DNA from: Sphaerolaimus hirsutus
Taxonomy: Eukaryota; Nematoda; Chromadorea; Monhysterida; Sphaerolaimidae
Direction of reading: 5' to 3'
Length of the DNA: 64,000 nucleotides
Assembly (NCBI GenBank): GCA_964036195.1
Contig: OZ038452.1
Location: 28,531,785-28,595,784, forward strand
The notes below the pieces were generated by a model. It did no database searches and had not been told where the DNA came from. It saw only the letters and a list, made by a program, of their open reading frames with translations. Shown piece by piece: positions 1-11,592 of the stretch (position 1 is its first letter; the number at the start of each line of letters is the position of its first letter). A program made the translations under genes and the position numbers.

Positions 1-525
1 AATTTGACACTTTATTGTCAACATATGGAACTTTATGAAAAGCATGAGAGAGCCAAATTGGACATGCACCACGGGCCTGGAATTGGCTCGGAAACTTAAA
101 ATGCGATTTACTCGAAATCACATTTTGTGGACTTGTCGACTTTTAGAATTAGACGCCTCAACTGTAATTTGCTTTCAAGTCTTGAACGACAGGCGCAAAT
201 TATCTGCAAATTGGCATGTGTGTACACTCAACTAGTGGGTATACTTCAGTGCCTTTCCTTGCAGATATGGAACTTAATTCCGGAATTATGGAACTTTTTC
301 ACTCGTTTTTTTTTTGTCGGCACACGAAACCGTGTAAACGCCGCTTTAGCGATTTTGAGCAAAAGTTGGGGCAAAATTTCTCAACTATAGGTAGATAGGT
401 AGCTGGACAATTTCGGGGGGGGGGGGGGTTCAGGGGATAGTAGCCGAAAAAAATTGCCTCTGCGATAGTTAGATAGCTTGCGGTATTGGGGAAGGGGGTA
501 ACCTCCGACTAAACCCCCTAACAAC
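1..525. other. Left edge, no supported gene; partial TCTATC-type element
   Basis: No reading frame here has a convincing acceptor, donor or family match. Positions about 385-480 carry the GATAGNTAGCTGG and G-run signature of the CAGGGGTC element family seen complete at 7,092-7,585, so this is a decayed or truncated copy. The minus-strand gene starting at 10,634 may continue across or beyond this stretch. Confidence 0.5.
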
Positions 526-3500
526 CTTGTGGCTTCTGTGTTGCATTTGGCCACCAGTCAAAATCTCGCCCTCCTCGGCGGGTGCGGCGACAACTTCTCC
601 CGGCTCGGTCTCGTCCAGATTAGCCCTCCTGCATTGGCGCCACAGCTCCCGGCGCTGTTTCACCAGTTCTACTTGCTCCAGCACCTGGGATTGGGGGGGG
701 CGGTAGGGTTCAAACGTGATTGACTTTTCGGGATCGGGGTCAGGATTCACTTTTTGAGATTTCGGGATCGGGATTGGTTTTTTGAGATTTCAGGATCGGG
801 ATCGGGATTGGCCGGGATTGGGGTCACGGGATCGGGATTGACAGATTTCCGGGATCGGGTTTGGGTTCTAGGGATAGAGATTTGGGCCATTTTTCTGGCA
901 TTGAAAGTTGTTCATAAAGGTCTCAAAACACTGTTGGATGCCAGAAAAGTGGCATAAAATTGACACTGGGGGTTTGCATCCACTTTTTTGCATGCAAAAA
1001 CGTCATTATTTCACTTTTTATAATTTCCACTAATTTTTCCGGGATCGGGATCCCAGACTTGGGAGTTTCTCGGGATCGGGACCGGGATTTGAAAATTTTC
1101 GGGATCGGGATTGGTATTTTTGGATTTCGGGATCGGGATTGGGGTTTCGGGATCGGGATCGGGACTGGTAAATCCCGGAATTTCACGGGATCAGGGATCG
1201 GGATCCCGTTTGAACCCTAGGGGGGGGGGGTTGAGAAATTATTGATAATTTTCTCTCCTGATCGTGTGAAGTGTAACGTCTAATTCCGTGCAAAGTGTTA
1301 AATGCTCTGTAAAATATTTACTAGACGTTTACATGAAGTGTGCCACTTCTGCATAACATTTTACAATGCATCTTACGATCGAGTGGAAGCCAATTACACA
1401 CTTCGCACTCAAATCTAACACATCGTATCTGAATAATGAATAAAAACGCCTTACATGACGTTGTACAAATTTCGGGTAAAAAAAATAATATTCTATAAAA
1501 ATTACAGCCAATGTAAAGCCAATTACAGCCAATAACTACCCCTCTGATGGGTGGGAAAGACATAAAATGTATAAAAACGTTCTATGTAAGTATCAAGGAC
1601 GTAGCCAGGGGGGGGCTGGGGGGGCGGCCGCCCCCCCCTTCCCGAGCCGGATCAAAAAATGTGCCAGAAATGGCACTTCAAGAAGACGATTTTGTCGGCT
1701 GTCAAAAAAAAGTTTGCGCGCAAGCGCGCATTTTCCCTTCACAACATATATTTTCGGCTGACCGGTCTCTGCGGCCTCAAAGCTAGTGAGAATGGACTCA
1801 AATACTGTCCATGTTGCTCTATATACCTGTAAAATACAGACGTATACTGCTGTTTTGGCGCCAATGCCAACGCCAGTGGCGCCGTGGCGTGGCGCCTACG
1901 AATGGCGCCAGCGCCATGGCGCCATTCCCCTACTACAAGGGTAAAATTTTAGGGTGGGGGGGGGCGCCGCCCCCCCGTTCGCCGGGCTCCGTATACAATC
2001 CGCCCCCCCCCGCTCAAAAATCCTGGCTACGTCCCTGGTAAGTATTTATGTGGAATTGGGGTTCTTTTGTAACTGACGTAAAAATAACTCGTCTGGGCTC
2101 TTATTCGAGGATACACGTAGCTATTCGAACGTTCCAACCTCCAAATCCCGGTTCTAATGTCGAATTTACAAATTGCCTATCTGCGGGTGCGCTTGAAAAG
2201 AATGCAAAAACATACCCGACTGGTAACAAAAGATGGGCCGGGCGCATCAGCTATGATTTTCTGAGCTCCTTCGACCACTTCGCCTCTGTTTGGCCCTGGA
2301 AACAATAAAACGCCAACGTATTTACCAAAACGGAATATACCATATATTTCTATATCGTAGCTGGGCTTCTAAAAACAACAATGACACCAAATTACCCTAA
2401 ATTGAGTCAAGCTTTGCTAAGAAATATCGTATCGAGACAATTTCACGTCTAGCTGAAGCTTACAGAAAAAAAACATTTGAATAAAATAATTTACAAATGA
2501 AAAAAAGTCAACCCCAAAAACTAACCATAGACCCCCCTGTAGGGCATGTCGGCGCCTCCCCTGCCGCCCCTATATTTCCTGTTGAAGGGGTCATCTCTTT
2601 CTCTGGCGATTTCTTTTTTGTCCAGGTGCCACCACATGCCCCTGCCCGCGCCGCCGCGCTGCCGGTAAGGACGACCCCTGGTATCTGTGATTTGCAACTT
2701 CTTTGAATTTGGAACTTTACAGTTAAACACTTTACAGGGGGCGTGACCGACGCCAAAGGTCAAAAAGTTGACGCGTAAGGTTTAAAAGTCGTGTTATTCA
2801 CTGAAGCCCAAAAGACAATAATTAAATACAAAAACAGCAAAAAATGTAAGCGAAATTGAACTCACTTGAGTTCCATCCACCAGCCCTAAAATCATGACCA
2901 TCCCCACGTGCGTCCGGGCGCCTATTGTCATCTCCATATCGACTAGAATTCCCGAATCTGTCCCTGTCTCGGTGCTGCGACAAATCGCGCCTGAACACGT
3001 AAACTGGTGGAAAATATAAATGAGAAAATCACTTTATTGTAATTTACTGATCCCACATGCAAGCTGTCAGGCTGTCATCTTGTGTGAGGGTGGCCCCAAG
3101 TGTTCACTATATATACCCTAGGGGGCACCCCCCTCAGGCCACCCTTGGTGCAGAAAATAATTTTTCATCATTTTTTTCTGGAAAATATAAATGAGAATTC
3201 CATACAAATTTTTGTTCCCGATGAAATTTATATGTTTAATAAATTTTTTTCTAGACACTCTAGACAAAAAAGTTTTTTTGACATTGGTAGAGTGTAAGTA
3301 CATGCAACTTTTCTACCCCCTCAGAAACCCCAGAAGCCCCACACGATGATGGCATTGTTGATCAAATAAAATTTTTTTTTTGGAGAAAAACGTAGGTTAG
3401 AAAAAGTGGACAATCCACTATCCCAAGCTATTTATGGAGCACATGTGGGCCAGAATTGGCTCGCTCAGTGTCAGGGTCAACATATGGCTGCTCCTGGGCC

Positions 3501-6500
3501 CCGTTTTTGCACTTATGTATTTTTTATAGCAAATGATAAAAACAGCCCTGTGTAAAGAGGGCACTCACGTGACAGCGCGTCCAGCGCCTGCAGTGTCATG
3601 ATGCAAATCACAAAATACTTGTGCCCATTCAATGTGGGCACTAATTATCTGATAAAAACCTATAGGGGCCGATGGGCAATGTGCCCTGTATCTAGTGTGA
3701 CTGGCCCAGACAAATAAAGAGGTCAGGTCCAGAAAATCAAAAATCACAGTTTTTTAATTACAACCACAATTTAGGTAATCAAAAAGCTTAAAATCATTGT
3801 TGACATGGCTTCTTGGCACATGTCTGTATATTGGGGGTATATTTTGTGTGGGGGAGTGGGCTGGGGGTCAAAATATACCCCCTACTTACCAGTGGGTCAA
3901 ACGATGGCTTTGGGCAAGCCACAAGGAATTTTTATTTTTTGAAAAAGCACCAACACAAGTGTATTCATCACTTGTGTTGTCAGCACACCAAAAAAGGCTG
4001 CACACTTTACCGCAGCCATATTTTGTGTGGTTTTTTGAAAATTCTCATTTATATTTTCCAGGGAAAAATTGGCAAATTTTTTTCATTTATCTGTAGCAGC
4101 AGAACAGGGGGGTGCCATGGGGTGCCACTTGGCATTTATGTAGGCAAATGTTGTGGGCACCCCGACAACAAATGGCAGCCATATTGGGCTGCACGTTTCC
4201 CTGTGAGATTGCTATGAAAAATGAGGTACCTGATTTCTCATTTAAATGTGCCACCAGTTTATGAAGTTAAGCCTAGTTGACACGCTTTTGGGCCAACACG
4301 CACTAGTTGACATGACATGGAAAACATGGACGTATCCAGGGGGGGCGGGGAGGGCTGCAGCCCCCCCCCGTTCCTGGGGTGAGACCTAAGAAGTCCCGGA
4401 AAATGCAATTTTTCCTATATATTTTTCGATGTTTCTCAAAAATATGCGCACAAGCACGCAATTTCTTCCCCATGCATTGTATGTATTTTCAGCGGATCGG
4501 TCCCTGTAAATCTATATCCTTGGAAATGAACAAATTTTTGCGACGTTCGCTGTATATGTATGCATATTTACATACATATAAAGCGGTTCCTGGCGCTGGC
4601 GCCAACGCCAATAGCGCCATGCCGTGGCGCCTTGGTATGGCGCTAGCGCCAAAACACCTTTCCGTCCGTATATAGGAAAAATTTTAGGGGGGGAGCTGAG
4701 CCCCCCCGTTCGCCGGCCCCCGTAAACAAGCAGCCCCCCGCTCAAAAATCCTGGATACGTCTAGGGTTCAAACGGGATTGACTTTTCGGGATCGGGATCG
4801 GGATCGGGATTCACTTTTTGAGATTTCGGGATCGGGATCGGGATCGGGATTGGGGTTTCGGGATCGGGATCGGGATCGGGATTGGTTTTTTGAGATTTCG
4901 GGATCGGGATCGGGATTGGCCGGGATTGGGGTCACGGGATCGGGATCGGGATTGGGATTGGCATTTTTCCGGGATCGGGATTGGGTTCTAGGAATAGAGA
5001 TTTTGGCCATTTTTCTGGCATTCACAGTTGTTCATAAAGGTCTCAAAACACTGTTGGATGCCAGAAAAGTGGCATAAAATTGACGCTGGGGGTTTGCATG
5101 CACATTTTTGCATGCAAAAACGTCATTATTTCACTTTTTATAATTTCCACTAATTTTTCCGGGATCGGGATCCCGGACTTGGGAGTTTCTCGGGATCGGG
5201 ATCGGGATTTGAAAATTTTCGGGATCGGGATCGGGATCGGGATTGGTATTTTTGGATTTCGGGATCGGGATCGGGATTGGGGTTTCGGGATCGGGATCGG
5301 GACTGGTAAATCCCGGAATTTCACGGGATCCGGGATCGGGATCGGGATCCCGTTTGAACCCTAGATACGTCCCTGATGGAAAACAAATGTCAACTGGTTC
5401 ATCCCAATACGGACCTTGCTCACGAGATCACAAATGAGGTTCAAATGCAAAAGTGTCGAATCGTGCTGCAAATGAAGCAGTGGTATGGAAATAAATATTG
5501 CGATGTGCGCAATGTATTTACTAATCATGTAAAATCCACTCACAGTTCAATCCCCGGTTACACGCTAATCACCCTCTATTAGGGGTATACCGTATTTCCT
5601 CGAATTACTAACCAGTTATTTTTTCAGAGTGGGCATTTTGAGGGGGGTTAAACGAGGGGGGTATTTCGAAGGTGGGGATATTATTTCGTCAGAATTTTTT
5701 AAAAATCCCAGTACTAAATTGTTGTTTGTAACGTACACAGACGTCGAAAAATACAACAAAAACCGCCATGTATAAGACTCAATAGACTTATAAGTGTGTG
5801 TAAACCAGGGGTCTACTAGGGGGGGCTGCCCCCCCCCAAATCCGCCAGCTATCTACATATCTATCCCGGAGGCCGCTCAGCTATCTATCTATCCCGAGGC
5901 AAAATTTTTGACTACTACCCCCAAAGACCCCCTCCCCCAAAATCGCTCAGCTATCTATCTATCTGGAGTGGTTTTCAAGAAATTTTGCCCCAATTTTCGC
6001 TCAAAATTCGTAATTTTCGCACCTTTTTATAGTTTTTCACCTTCAAAATTGTGCTCACCGGCTATATGCATGGTTATATGCCTGTTTTTAGCCATTTTAA
6101 ACCTACTTTTGGCCACTTTTAACCGATTATTAGCGATATTTACCCTTTTGGCATTCTATGCACTGAAGAAGCCTATATATTTTGCCCCCGCGAGCCCCCC
6201 CCCCCAGAAAATTTTTTCAGCTATCTATCCCTCGGGAGGAGCGATTTGCTATCTATCCAGCCCCCGCGAGGGCCAAAATCTTGGAGACCCCTGGTGTAGA
6301 TGTATAAACCCTGTTCAAACATAACACAGCCATTGTTTTTAATGTGTGTTCTGCGTTTCCCGGATCACAAACCGTAGCTTTTGTCATTTACGTTCTCTAT
6401 ACACTATATTTGGGGGGAGTATTTCGAGGGGGGTTATAAATTCATAGTGTCCTATTTTGAGGGGATATTTCGAGAGGGGGGGGGGTATTTCGAGGAAATA

Positions 6501-9500
6501 CGGTAGATGTGTAGCAGGTAGGAATACGTGACTGGTGGGTCTACATGACTAGCAGAGTTTCGATGAATTCAGACACAGAGTCCATGTTCTTATCTCAAAT
6601 AGAACGCGCCCAAAAAACCGTTTGGACACATAACTAAAAAGGAAAACATATGATTTCTTAGTGTATCGTGTGAAAAGCGCACCCAACCTTCTATCAGTGC
6701 TATCCCGATGTCTATGTCTCGATGTGCTCCTGGACCTCGATCTGTGCCGCTCCCGTCTACCATAATCCTCACAATAATAATCTGGGGTCAATTCCGCAAG
6801 TGGATAGTGATAAGAAAAGTCTCAGTGGTAAGTTCGCTTATCATCAAATATATCAAAGTGATTGATGCTTGAGTTGGGACGATATATCGTATCGGATATC
6901 GACTATTTTCCCCTAATGAGTATCGATATCCACGGACCATATCAATAACGAATATCAAGTTTCAGAAAAAAGTATCCGATCAGAAATACCAACATCGAAA
7001 AGTCATTTCAACCGAAACCTTATTTTTTTATAAATACGGGTATTTCTATTTAAAATTACACTTTTTACCTGAGTTACTGCACATAACTTTACAGGGGTAT
7101 CTTGAATTTTGACCCTCCGAGTGGTTGGATAGATAGCAAATCGCTCCTCCGGAGGGATAGATAGCTGAAAAATTTTCTGGGGGGGGGGGTTTCGGGGGGG
7201 GGGGTTGTGGTGGTTCGATATATAGGCTTTTTCGGGGCATAGAAGGAACAAAAGGGAGAAAAATCGCTAAAAGTAGGTGTAAAATAGCTCAAAATGGGTA
7301 TGCAAGAGCATATAGTACTTAAAATAGCTGAAAATAGTTAGATGCATGAACTAGTGATTTATTTAGGTATGAAAAATAGCGATTTTGAGCGATCTTTGGT
7401 GTATAGTTTCTGAAAAATTGCTCCAGATAGGTAGATAGCTGGGCGATTTGGGGGGGGGGGGGGGGTTTAGGGGGTAGTAGCCCAAAATTTTGCCTCCGGG
7501 ATAGATAGATAGCTGAGCGGCCTCCAGGATAGATAGATAGCTGGGCGGTTTGGGGGGGGTAACCCCCCCCCCATTCGACACCCCTGGAACTTTACTAAGC
7601 GCTTACCACTTTCTTGTCACTTATTCATTTGCGGAATTGGCACCTGCAGATTTCCCGCCGCTGTGCGTCCTTCTGTATTCCCGCTCTACATCGGACTCAT
7701 ACACTACTTTTTCTGCAGTTGACTTTTTTGGCTTGCTGCCAGAATTTGACCGATCGCGTTTGCGCGATTTTCGACTGGAGCTCGGAGATTTCGAAATCTT
7801 GCGTTTTGTGCCGCCGGGCGGGGAAAATTGCGTGTTTAGTTGACTTTTGACCAGAATTTCCTTTTCTTTCTGCAAGTGCGGAGGGGGTGGAAATGGGACA
7901 AAGACACTGAACTACCTATACTTTGAATGTAGAATGGGAATTTCGGGAATGGGACTTGAATTGCAGCAGTGCCGCGTGGGGTTCAAACGGGCTTGACCTT
8001 CTTGGATCGGGACTAGGGTTGGACAAAAATCAAAATATTTAAACGCCTTGATTTAAGAAAAATCAATTTTAAAAAAATTGATTTTTTTAAAATCGCCCAA
8101 AATGAGGGTATAGAGACAAAATATATGTATGTTAAGTGTCAGACAATGTATTGTTATGTCTATTGTGGTCATATTATGACTGTGGAGTCATGGGATAGCA
8201 TTATAAGCAGTGATTTCTTTCAAAATTATCCATTTTATGTCAACTTATTACCTATATCGCCTTTTGTCGAATGTTCGTGACTTCAAGTGAAGTTCAGCAT
8301 GGAATAGTGCTTAAATAAGGTTGTAAGAGAAGGCTAATACATTGACAGTGATGTTACACACTGTAGAAGTATGTGGGAGCACATTGGTTTGATATTATAT
8401 ACTTATATACTATTTAAAAAAATCAGGTTTAAAAAAAAATTAGTTAAAAAAATCAAGTGCCAACCCTAAGCAGGACATTGAGCTCAAAATGAGCATCGGG
8501 ATTTGGCAAAATGTTCTGTATTGTAAGTTTTTTCAGATTACAATTCACATTTGAGGCATCCAGTTCCAAATGTCGGTATCTCCATCATTTTAGGTTTTTC
8601 TAAAATTGCATTTGAAAATTCAAAGTTGGCCCGAGCGGGAAACTTTAAAGTGACAAGTCTTGCCCAAGACTTTTTGAAAAGCTTATGAAATTGTCTACAT
8701 TTTCCACATTGTCGACCCTGCGGCCGACGTATATAGCTGGAGTTATGATGATTTGATTGACAGCAGGTCAGCAGATTCAGTGGAGATACCCTGTTTCGAG
8801 TGATTTTTTTAAGGAAAAATCACTCGAAACAGGGTATCTCCACTTCGTACATAGGATTTACTGGGCGGTGGTGGTGCACCCTTTTGGAGTCAATGGTGCC
8901 ACTCCTTCAGAATGGCCCCACTTGAGAGTAAATTTTGAGTGGAGATACCCTGTTTCGGACAAAGATTTTTTTTGGAGATACCCTGTTTTGGATGATTTTT
9001 TTCAAAAACTGAATGGGAATTCTATACCGTAATTCGGATGATTTTTTCCGTTGGTGGAGATACCCTGTTTCGAGTGATATTTTTCGAATTTGAGGGTGGA
9101 GATACCCTGTTTCGGATGATTTTTTTTGTTTTTTTTCTAAAAATCAGCATATATATACAGGGGTGGGCATCTTCAGTTACCGCTGGAAAAACGCGATAGC
9201 TTGAGCTACGGTTGAGCTATCGCAGTGAAATTTTAACACAATAGAGTAGACTCCATAGGACACCTATTCTGAAGTTTGCAACCCAAACGGCCACATTTTG
9301 GGTGAGTTGTGGAACACACGGTTTTTAGTGTAATTTTGTGACTTGGCGTCACCCATAGGATAAATCGAGGGTGGCATTTGAGGGGGGGGGTCACCGGTAT
9401 TTGGTGTTGTCCCATTCTGTCGTACATTGGCCGATTTGGATGCCCTTTGAGTATGTTGGGGTTTGGGGTCGGGGCTACAACCAAATTCTTTGTTTTTCTC

Positions 9501-10634
9501 GAATAGTCCCCCAGTCCTGAGATAACGGGGGTCAAGTCACAAAATTACACTAAAAACTGTGTGTTCCACAACTCACCCAAAACGTGGCCGTTTAGGTTGC
9601 AAACTTCAGAATAGGTGTCCTATGGAGTCTACTCTATTGTGCTAAAATTTCACTGCGATAGCTCAACCGTAGCTCAAGCTATCGCGTTTTTCCAGCGGTA
9701 ACTGAAAATGCCCATCCCTGTATATCTCGGGAACGGTATAAGATGTTGAGAAAATTCTTTTGCTATCATGAAGAAATAAGTGCACGTATCACAGATCCGC
9801 ACTTAACTCATTTTTTTCCACTTTGGTCTTTACCGACATTCGGAACTAGATGCCTCATTTGTCACTGCAAAAAGTTATTTGGCACATTGGACAAATTTGT
9901 TCGGGATCGGGATTGAGGAAATCTAATATGGATTTGAAAATTTTCGGGATCGGGGCTTTCAGATCCAGTTTAATCCTTAGTGAAGTGTACGAACGAATTT
10001 TTCAACATCATAACGATCAAACAAAAATTGCGATAAAGATCGAAACCTTGAGTCGCTTGCTCAATTCTTCTTTGAGCTTCTTTCTGGATGCAATTTTCTC
10101 ACTCAAATGTTCCCGCAATTCCTTCACTATCGAATTTCCGCCAGCGTCGCTGAAAAGTCAGGGGAAAAATTGATGAAAAATGACAATTTGCAGACGAGTT
10201 GACACCGGGTTTAAAACCGGATTCCATATTTATTCAGATTTTAGTTGACCGGGCCTAGCAAGGTTGAATTTCCAAGGTCCGCAATATTGAATAAAAATAA
10301 AAATATTATGGAATATCAACTAATAGTCAACTAAAATATGAATAGACTTGGAGACCAGTTGACATCGTGTGTCAACTTGAGTGTAGGTAGCGTCAGTAGA
10401 AGCGCGCTACTCTACTGGAAGAAATAAGACAATAGCCACCGACCCGGAAAAAGTAATAAAAATTGTTGGCACAGTGCCAAATAAAACCTACACTTCATCC
10501 GATGATCCCCTATAATCGCTGGATTCATCGGTATCAGTAGACTCTCGTCTCTCCGGTCTCTTTTTGGTGTACACCTTCTTTTGTTTCTTGTCCTTTTTAT
10601 GCTTCTTTGACGATTTTTTCGATTTTGGCGACAT
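526..10634 (-). CDS. Arg/Ser- and RGG-rich nuclear protein, eight exons, 3' end not in view
   Basis: I infer exons in transcription order 10,634-10,492, 10,149-10,047, 7,869-7,644, 6,781-6,688, 2,990-2,866, 2,684-2,526, 2,295-2,216 and 684-526. Every junction is GT-AG and phases agree throughout, giving 363 open codons. The ATG at 10,634 opens a lysine-rich start (MSPKSKKSSKKHKKDKK). Residues 60-90 are a charged helix (LREHLSEKIASRKKLKEEL); 95-145 are Ser/Lys/Arg rich; 165-190 hold RS dipeptides (RHRSRSRSTSRHRHRD); 235-280 are Gly/Arg rich with MWWHLDKKE; 311-345 hold VLEQVELVKQRRELWRQ and an acidic stretch. This composition is typical of splicing-speckle or RNA-binding proteins, so a nuclear RNA role is inferred. 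I do not recognise the exact family. The last exon may splice at the AAG/GTTGTT donor after 526 or run on to a stop near 469. Introns hold most of the transposons in 0.7-9.7 kb. Confidence 0.72.
704..1219. mobile_element. GGGATC-core hAT-like element, copy A
   Basis: The ends are inverted copies of TAGGGTTCAAACG. The left half repeats GGGATCGGGATT and the right half is rich in the same unit. Flanks are G-rich on both sides, matching 7 of 8 bases as a weak target duplication. It sits in the last intron of the minus-strand RS-type gene, 19 bases from the acceptor of the exon at 684, so the C-run that serves as polypyrimidine tract abuts it. Confidence 0.8.
1594..2037. mobile_element. hAT-like MITE with CARGGACGTA ends, copy A
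   Basis: Inverted termini CAAGGACGTAGCCAGG and CCTGGCTACGTCCCTG are flanked by a perfect 8-bp duplication GTAAGTAT (1,586-1,593 and 2,038-2,045). The interior has long G and C runs and a GGCGCC-rich patch. No transposase frame is visible. An 8-bp duplication and CAGGG-like ends are hallmarks of the hAT superfamily. Confidence 0.9.
3009..4059. repeat. Inverted pair of GGAAAATATAAATGAGA motifs in an intron
   Basis: The 17-mer GGAAAATATAAATGAGA occurs at 3,009-3,025 and 3,180-3,196, and its complement at 4,043-4,059. I could not define element ends or target duplications. The left copy overlaps the polypyrimidine tract of the RS-type gene exon beginning at 2,990. Plus-strand reading frames of up to 134 codons in 3,797-4,217 match no family and are treated as chance. 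Confidence 0.4.
4325..5375. mobile_element. hAT-like MITE with CARGGACGTA ends, copy B, carrying a nested element
   Basis: The termini CATGGACGTATCCAGG and GATACGTCCCTG are flanked by a perfect 8-bp duplication ATGGAAAA (4,317-4,324 and 5,376-5,383). A GGGATC element is inserted just inside the right end (4,762-5,363). Removing it and one copy of its duplication restores the expected terminus CCTGGATACGTCCCTG. Confidence 0.9.
4762..5363. mobile_element. GGGATC-core hAT-like element, copy B (nested)
   Basis: It starts TAGGGTTCAAACGGGAT and ends with the exact inverse. An 8-bp duplication GATACGTC is present at 4,754-4,761 and 5,364-5,371. Most of both halves is GGGATC repeated in head-to-tail runs, and the middle holds a unique stretch shared with the copies at 704 and 30,233. 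It is younger than the element it interrupts. Confidence 0.92.
5590..6503. mobile_element. CCGTATTTCCTCG element (TA target) with a nested element
   Basis: The inverted ends CCGTATTTCCTCGAA and TTTCGAGGAAATACGG are flanked by TA. The interior keeps the family block CAGACGTCGAAAAAT and the CATAACACAG segment seen in other copies. A CAGGGGTC element interrupts it at 5,806-6,293. It lies in the long intron of the RS-type gene. Confidence 0.85.
5806..6293. mobile_element. TCTATC-core hAT-like element (CAGGGGTC ends), nested
   Basis: The ends are CAGGGGTCTAC and GAGACCCCTG. The flanking octamers GTGTAAAC and GTGTAGAT match at 6 of 8 bases. The body contains CAGCTATCTATC repeats between long C runs. 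Frames such as the 176-codon one at 5,794 are by-products of this composition. Confidence 0.82.
7092..7585. mobile_element. TCTATC-core hAT-like element, second copy
   Basis: It starts CAGGGGTATC and ends ACACCCCTG, with flanking octamers TAACTTTA and GAACTTTA (7 of 8). GATAGATAGCTG repeats and long G runs fill it. It occupies the intron between the 7,644 and 6,781 exons of the RS-type gene and ends about 60 bases from the exon donor. Confidence 0.85.
8014..8468. mobile_element. hAT-like element with TAGGGTTGG ends and poly-A/T arms
   Basis: The ends TAGGGTTGGAC and GCCAACCCTA form an inverted repeat. The arms are long T/A runs that pair with each other (AAAAATTGATTTTTTTAAAA). The flanking octamers share 6 of 8 positions. 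The middle (for example GGGATAGCATTATAAG) resembles, in inverted form, part of the element at 32,550-34,017. Confidence 0.78.
8780..9122. repeat. Palindromic minisatellite of GTGGAGATACCCTGTTTCG
   Basis: The 19-mer GTGGAGATACCCTGTTTCG occurs twice as a near-perfect hairpin (arms about 8,780-8,811 and 8,816-8,845) and then as at least four more dispersed direct copies near 8,940, 8,973, 9,055 and 9,100, most followed by GATGATTTTTT. It lies in the large intron of the RS-type gene directly before the element at 9,158. Confidence 0.85.
9158..9720. mobile_element. 563-bp hAT-like element with about 190-bp inverted arms
   Basis: It starts CAGGGGTGGGCAT and ends ATGCCCATCCCTG. The arms match for about 190 bases, including GCGATAGCTTGAGCTACGG and its complement. 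The flanking octamers TATATATA and TATATCTC match at 6 of 8. The centre (about 9,437-9,530) resembles the interior of the mariner-like elements at 24,215 and 60,965. Confidence 0.85.
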
Positions 10635-11184
10635 TTTCAATTCGATTTTCTTTTTTGTGCAACGTTCATTATGCGTCAATAAAAACTGCCCACGATTCCG
10701 AGCGACACACGTGTGAATATCGTGAAGAGAGACAGTTTTAATGGTAACACATTTTCTGCAGATCAGGGGTAACATTCACACATTTCACCGAATGAGAGTT
10801 TGAGTTTCAGAGAAGAGGATGCAAATTTTATCGGAATGGCGGATCGTACATTAGTTGACAAGTGGCGTACTAAAAATGTCTAAATTGGTGCTAGCGCCAA
10901 GGCAAAAAGTGCCACGGCGCTCCTGGTGCTTGGTGCCATTCTGCTGTGACACTATACTTGCTTTGGCGCCAGCACCAAATTCTGAATTGTTAGTACGCAG
11001 CTGAACGCAGTACGCAACTTGTCAACTAGTTCACCGGCTGCCAATAACCACACGAATTGAGGGCAGGAACTGAGAGAACTGGTGCCAGTCCCAGACCCTA
11101 TAAAAAGCCATGTGTCATGGAAAAGACCTTGTTTAGTATCCTATTCTTTGGTATCCAAATCTTACGTTTGGATAAGGTATACTA

Positions 11185-11566
11185 CAGTGCGCGCAGATAT
11201 TTTGCTTTGCATGCGCCGGTCCGCATAAGCTCCGCCCACTTTGGTGTGAATGCCCGCGCGCGCTAAGCACGCATTTTCGGTCAGGCGTGTCACTTTTGTG
11301 TGTGGCTCAACAATGAAGTTCAATTGCCATATATCCTATATTTCGCAGGGAACGCACATATTTTGAGGTGCAGGAAGGTATTTTCTCCCATTTTCGTCTA
11401 TATAGATGATTATATACCTATTTTTAGCCTATTTTATTTAATCGATTTCGCAACAAATTTAGGCCGGCTGTTTTTGGCTGGCTGCCAAGTTCCCGTACGG
11501 GGTTTCTTCGTCTGGTTGTTTACATCGCTAAATAAATAAAAAAAACGGAAATTTCTGCGCGCACTG
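11185..11566. mobile_element. 382-bp mariner/Tc1-type MITE
   Basis: The inverted ends CAGTGCGCGCAGA are flanked by TA on both sides. There is no transposase frame. It sits immediately downstream, in the minus-strand sense, of the small ORF ending at 11,593. The bases just outside also show a loose inverted similarity (GGAAAAGACC at about 11,118 and, inverted, near 11,605), which may be an older element it landed in. Confidence 0.8.
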
Positions 11567-11592
11567 TACAATAAAGAATACGATTTAGATAC

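Noticed and set aside
704-1219. A telomere-like or protein-coding (GIGIG) repeat.
   Set aside because: The unit GGGATC is self-complementary, ends are inverted and flanked by duplicated target sequence, so it is a transposon core.
3797-4217. Overlapping plus-strand frames of 99 and 134 codons with hydrophobic starts.
   Set aside because: No splice or family support, and the region overlaps an inverted repeat pair in an intron of the minus-strand gene.
5794-6324. 176-codon plus-strand frame.
   Set aside because: It runs across CAGCTATCTATC repeats and C runs of a nested transposon; no protein family is visible.
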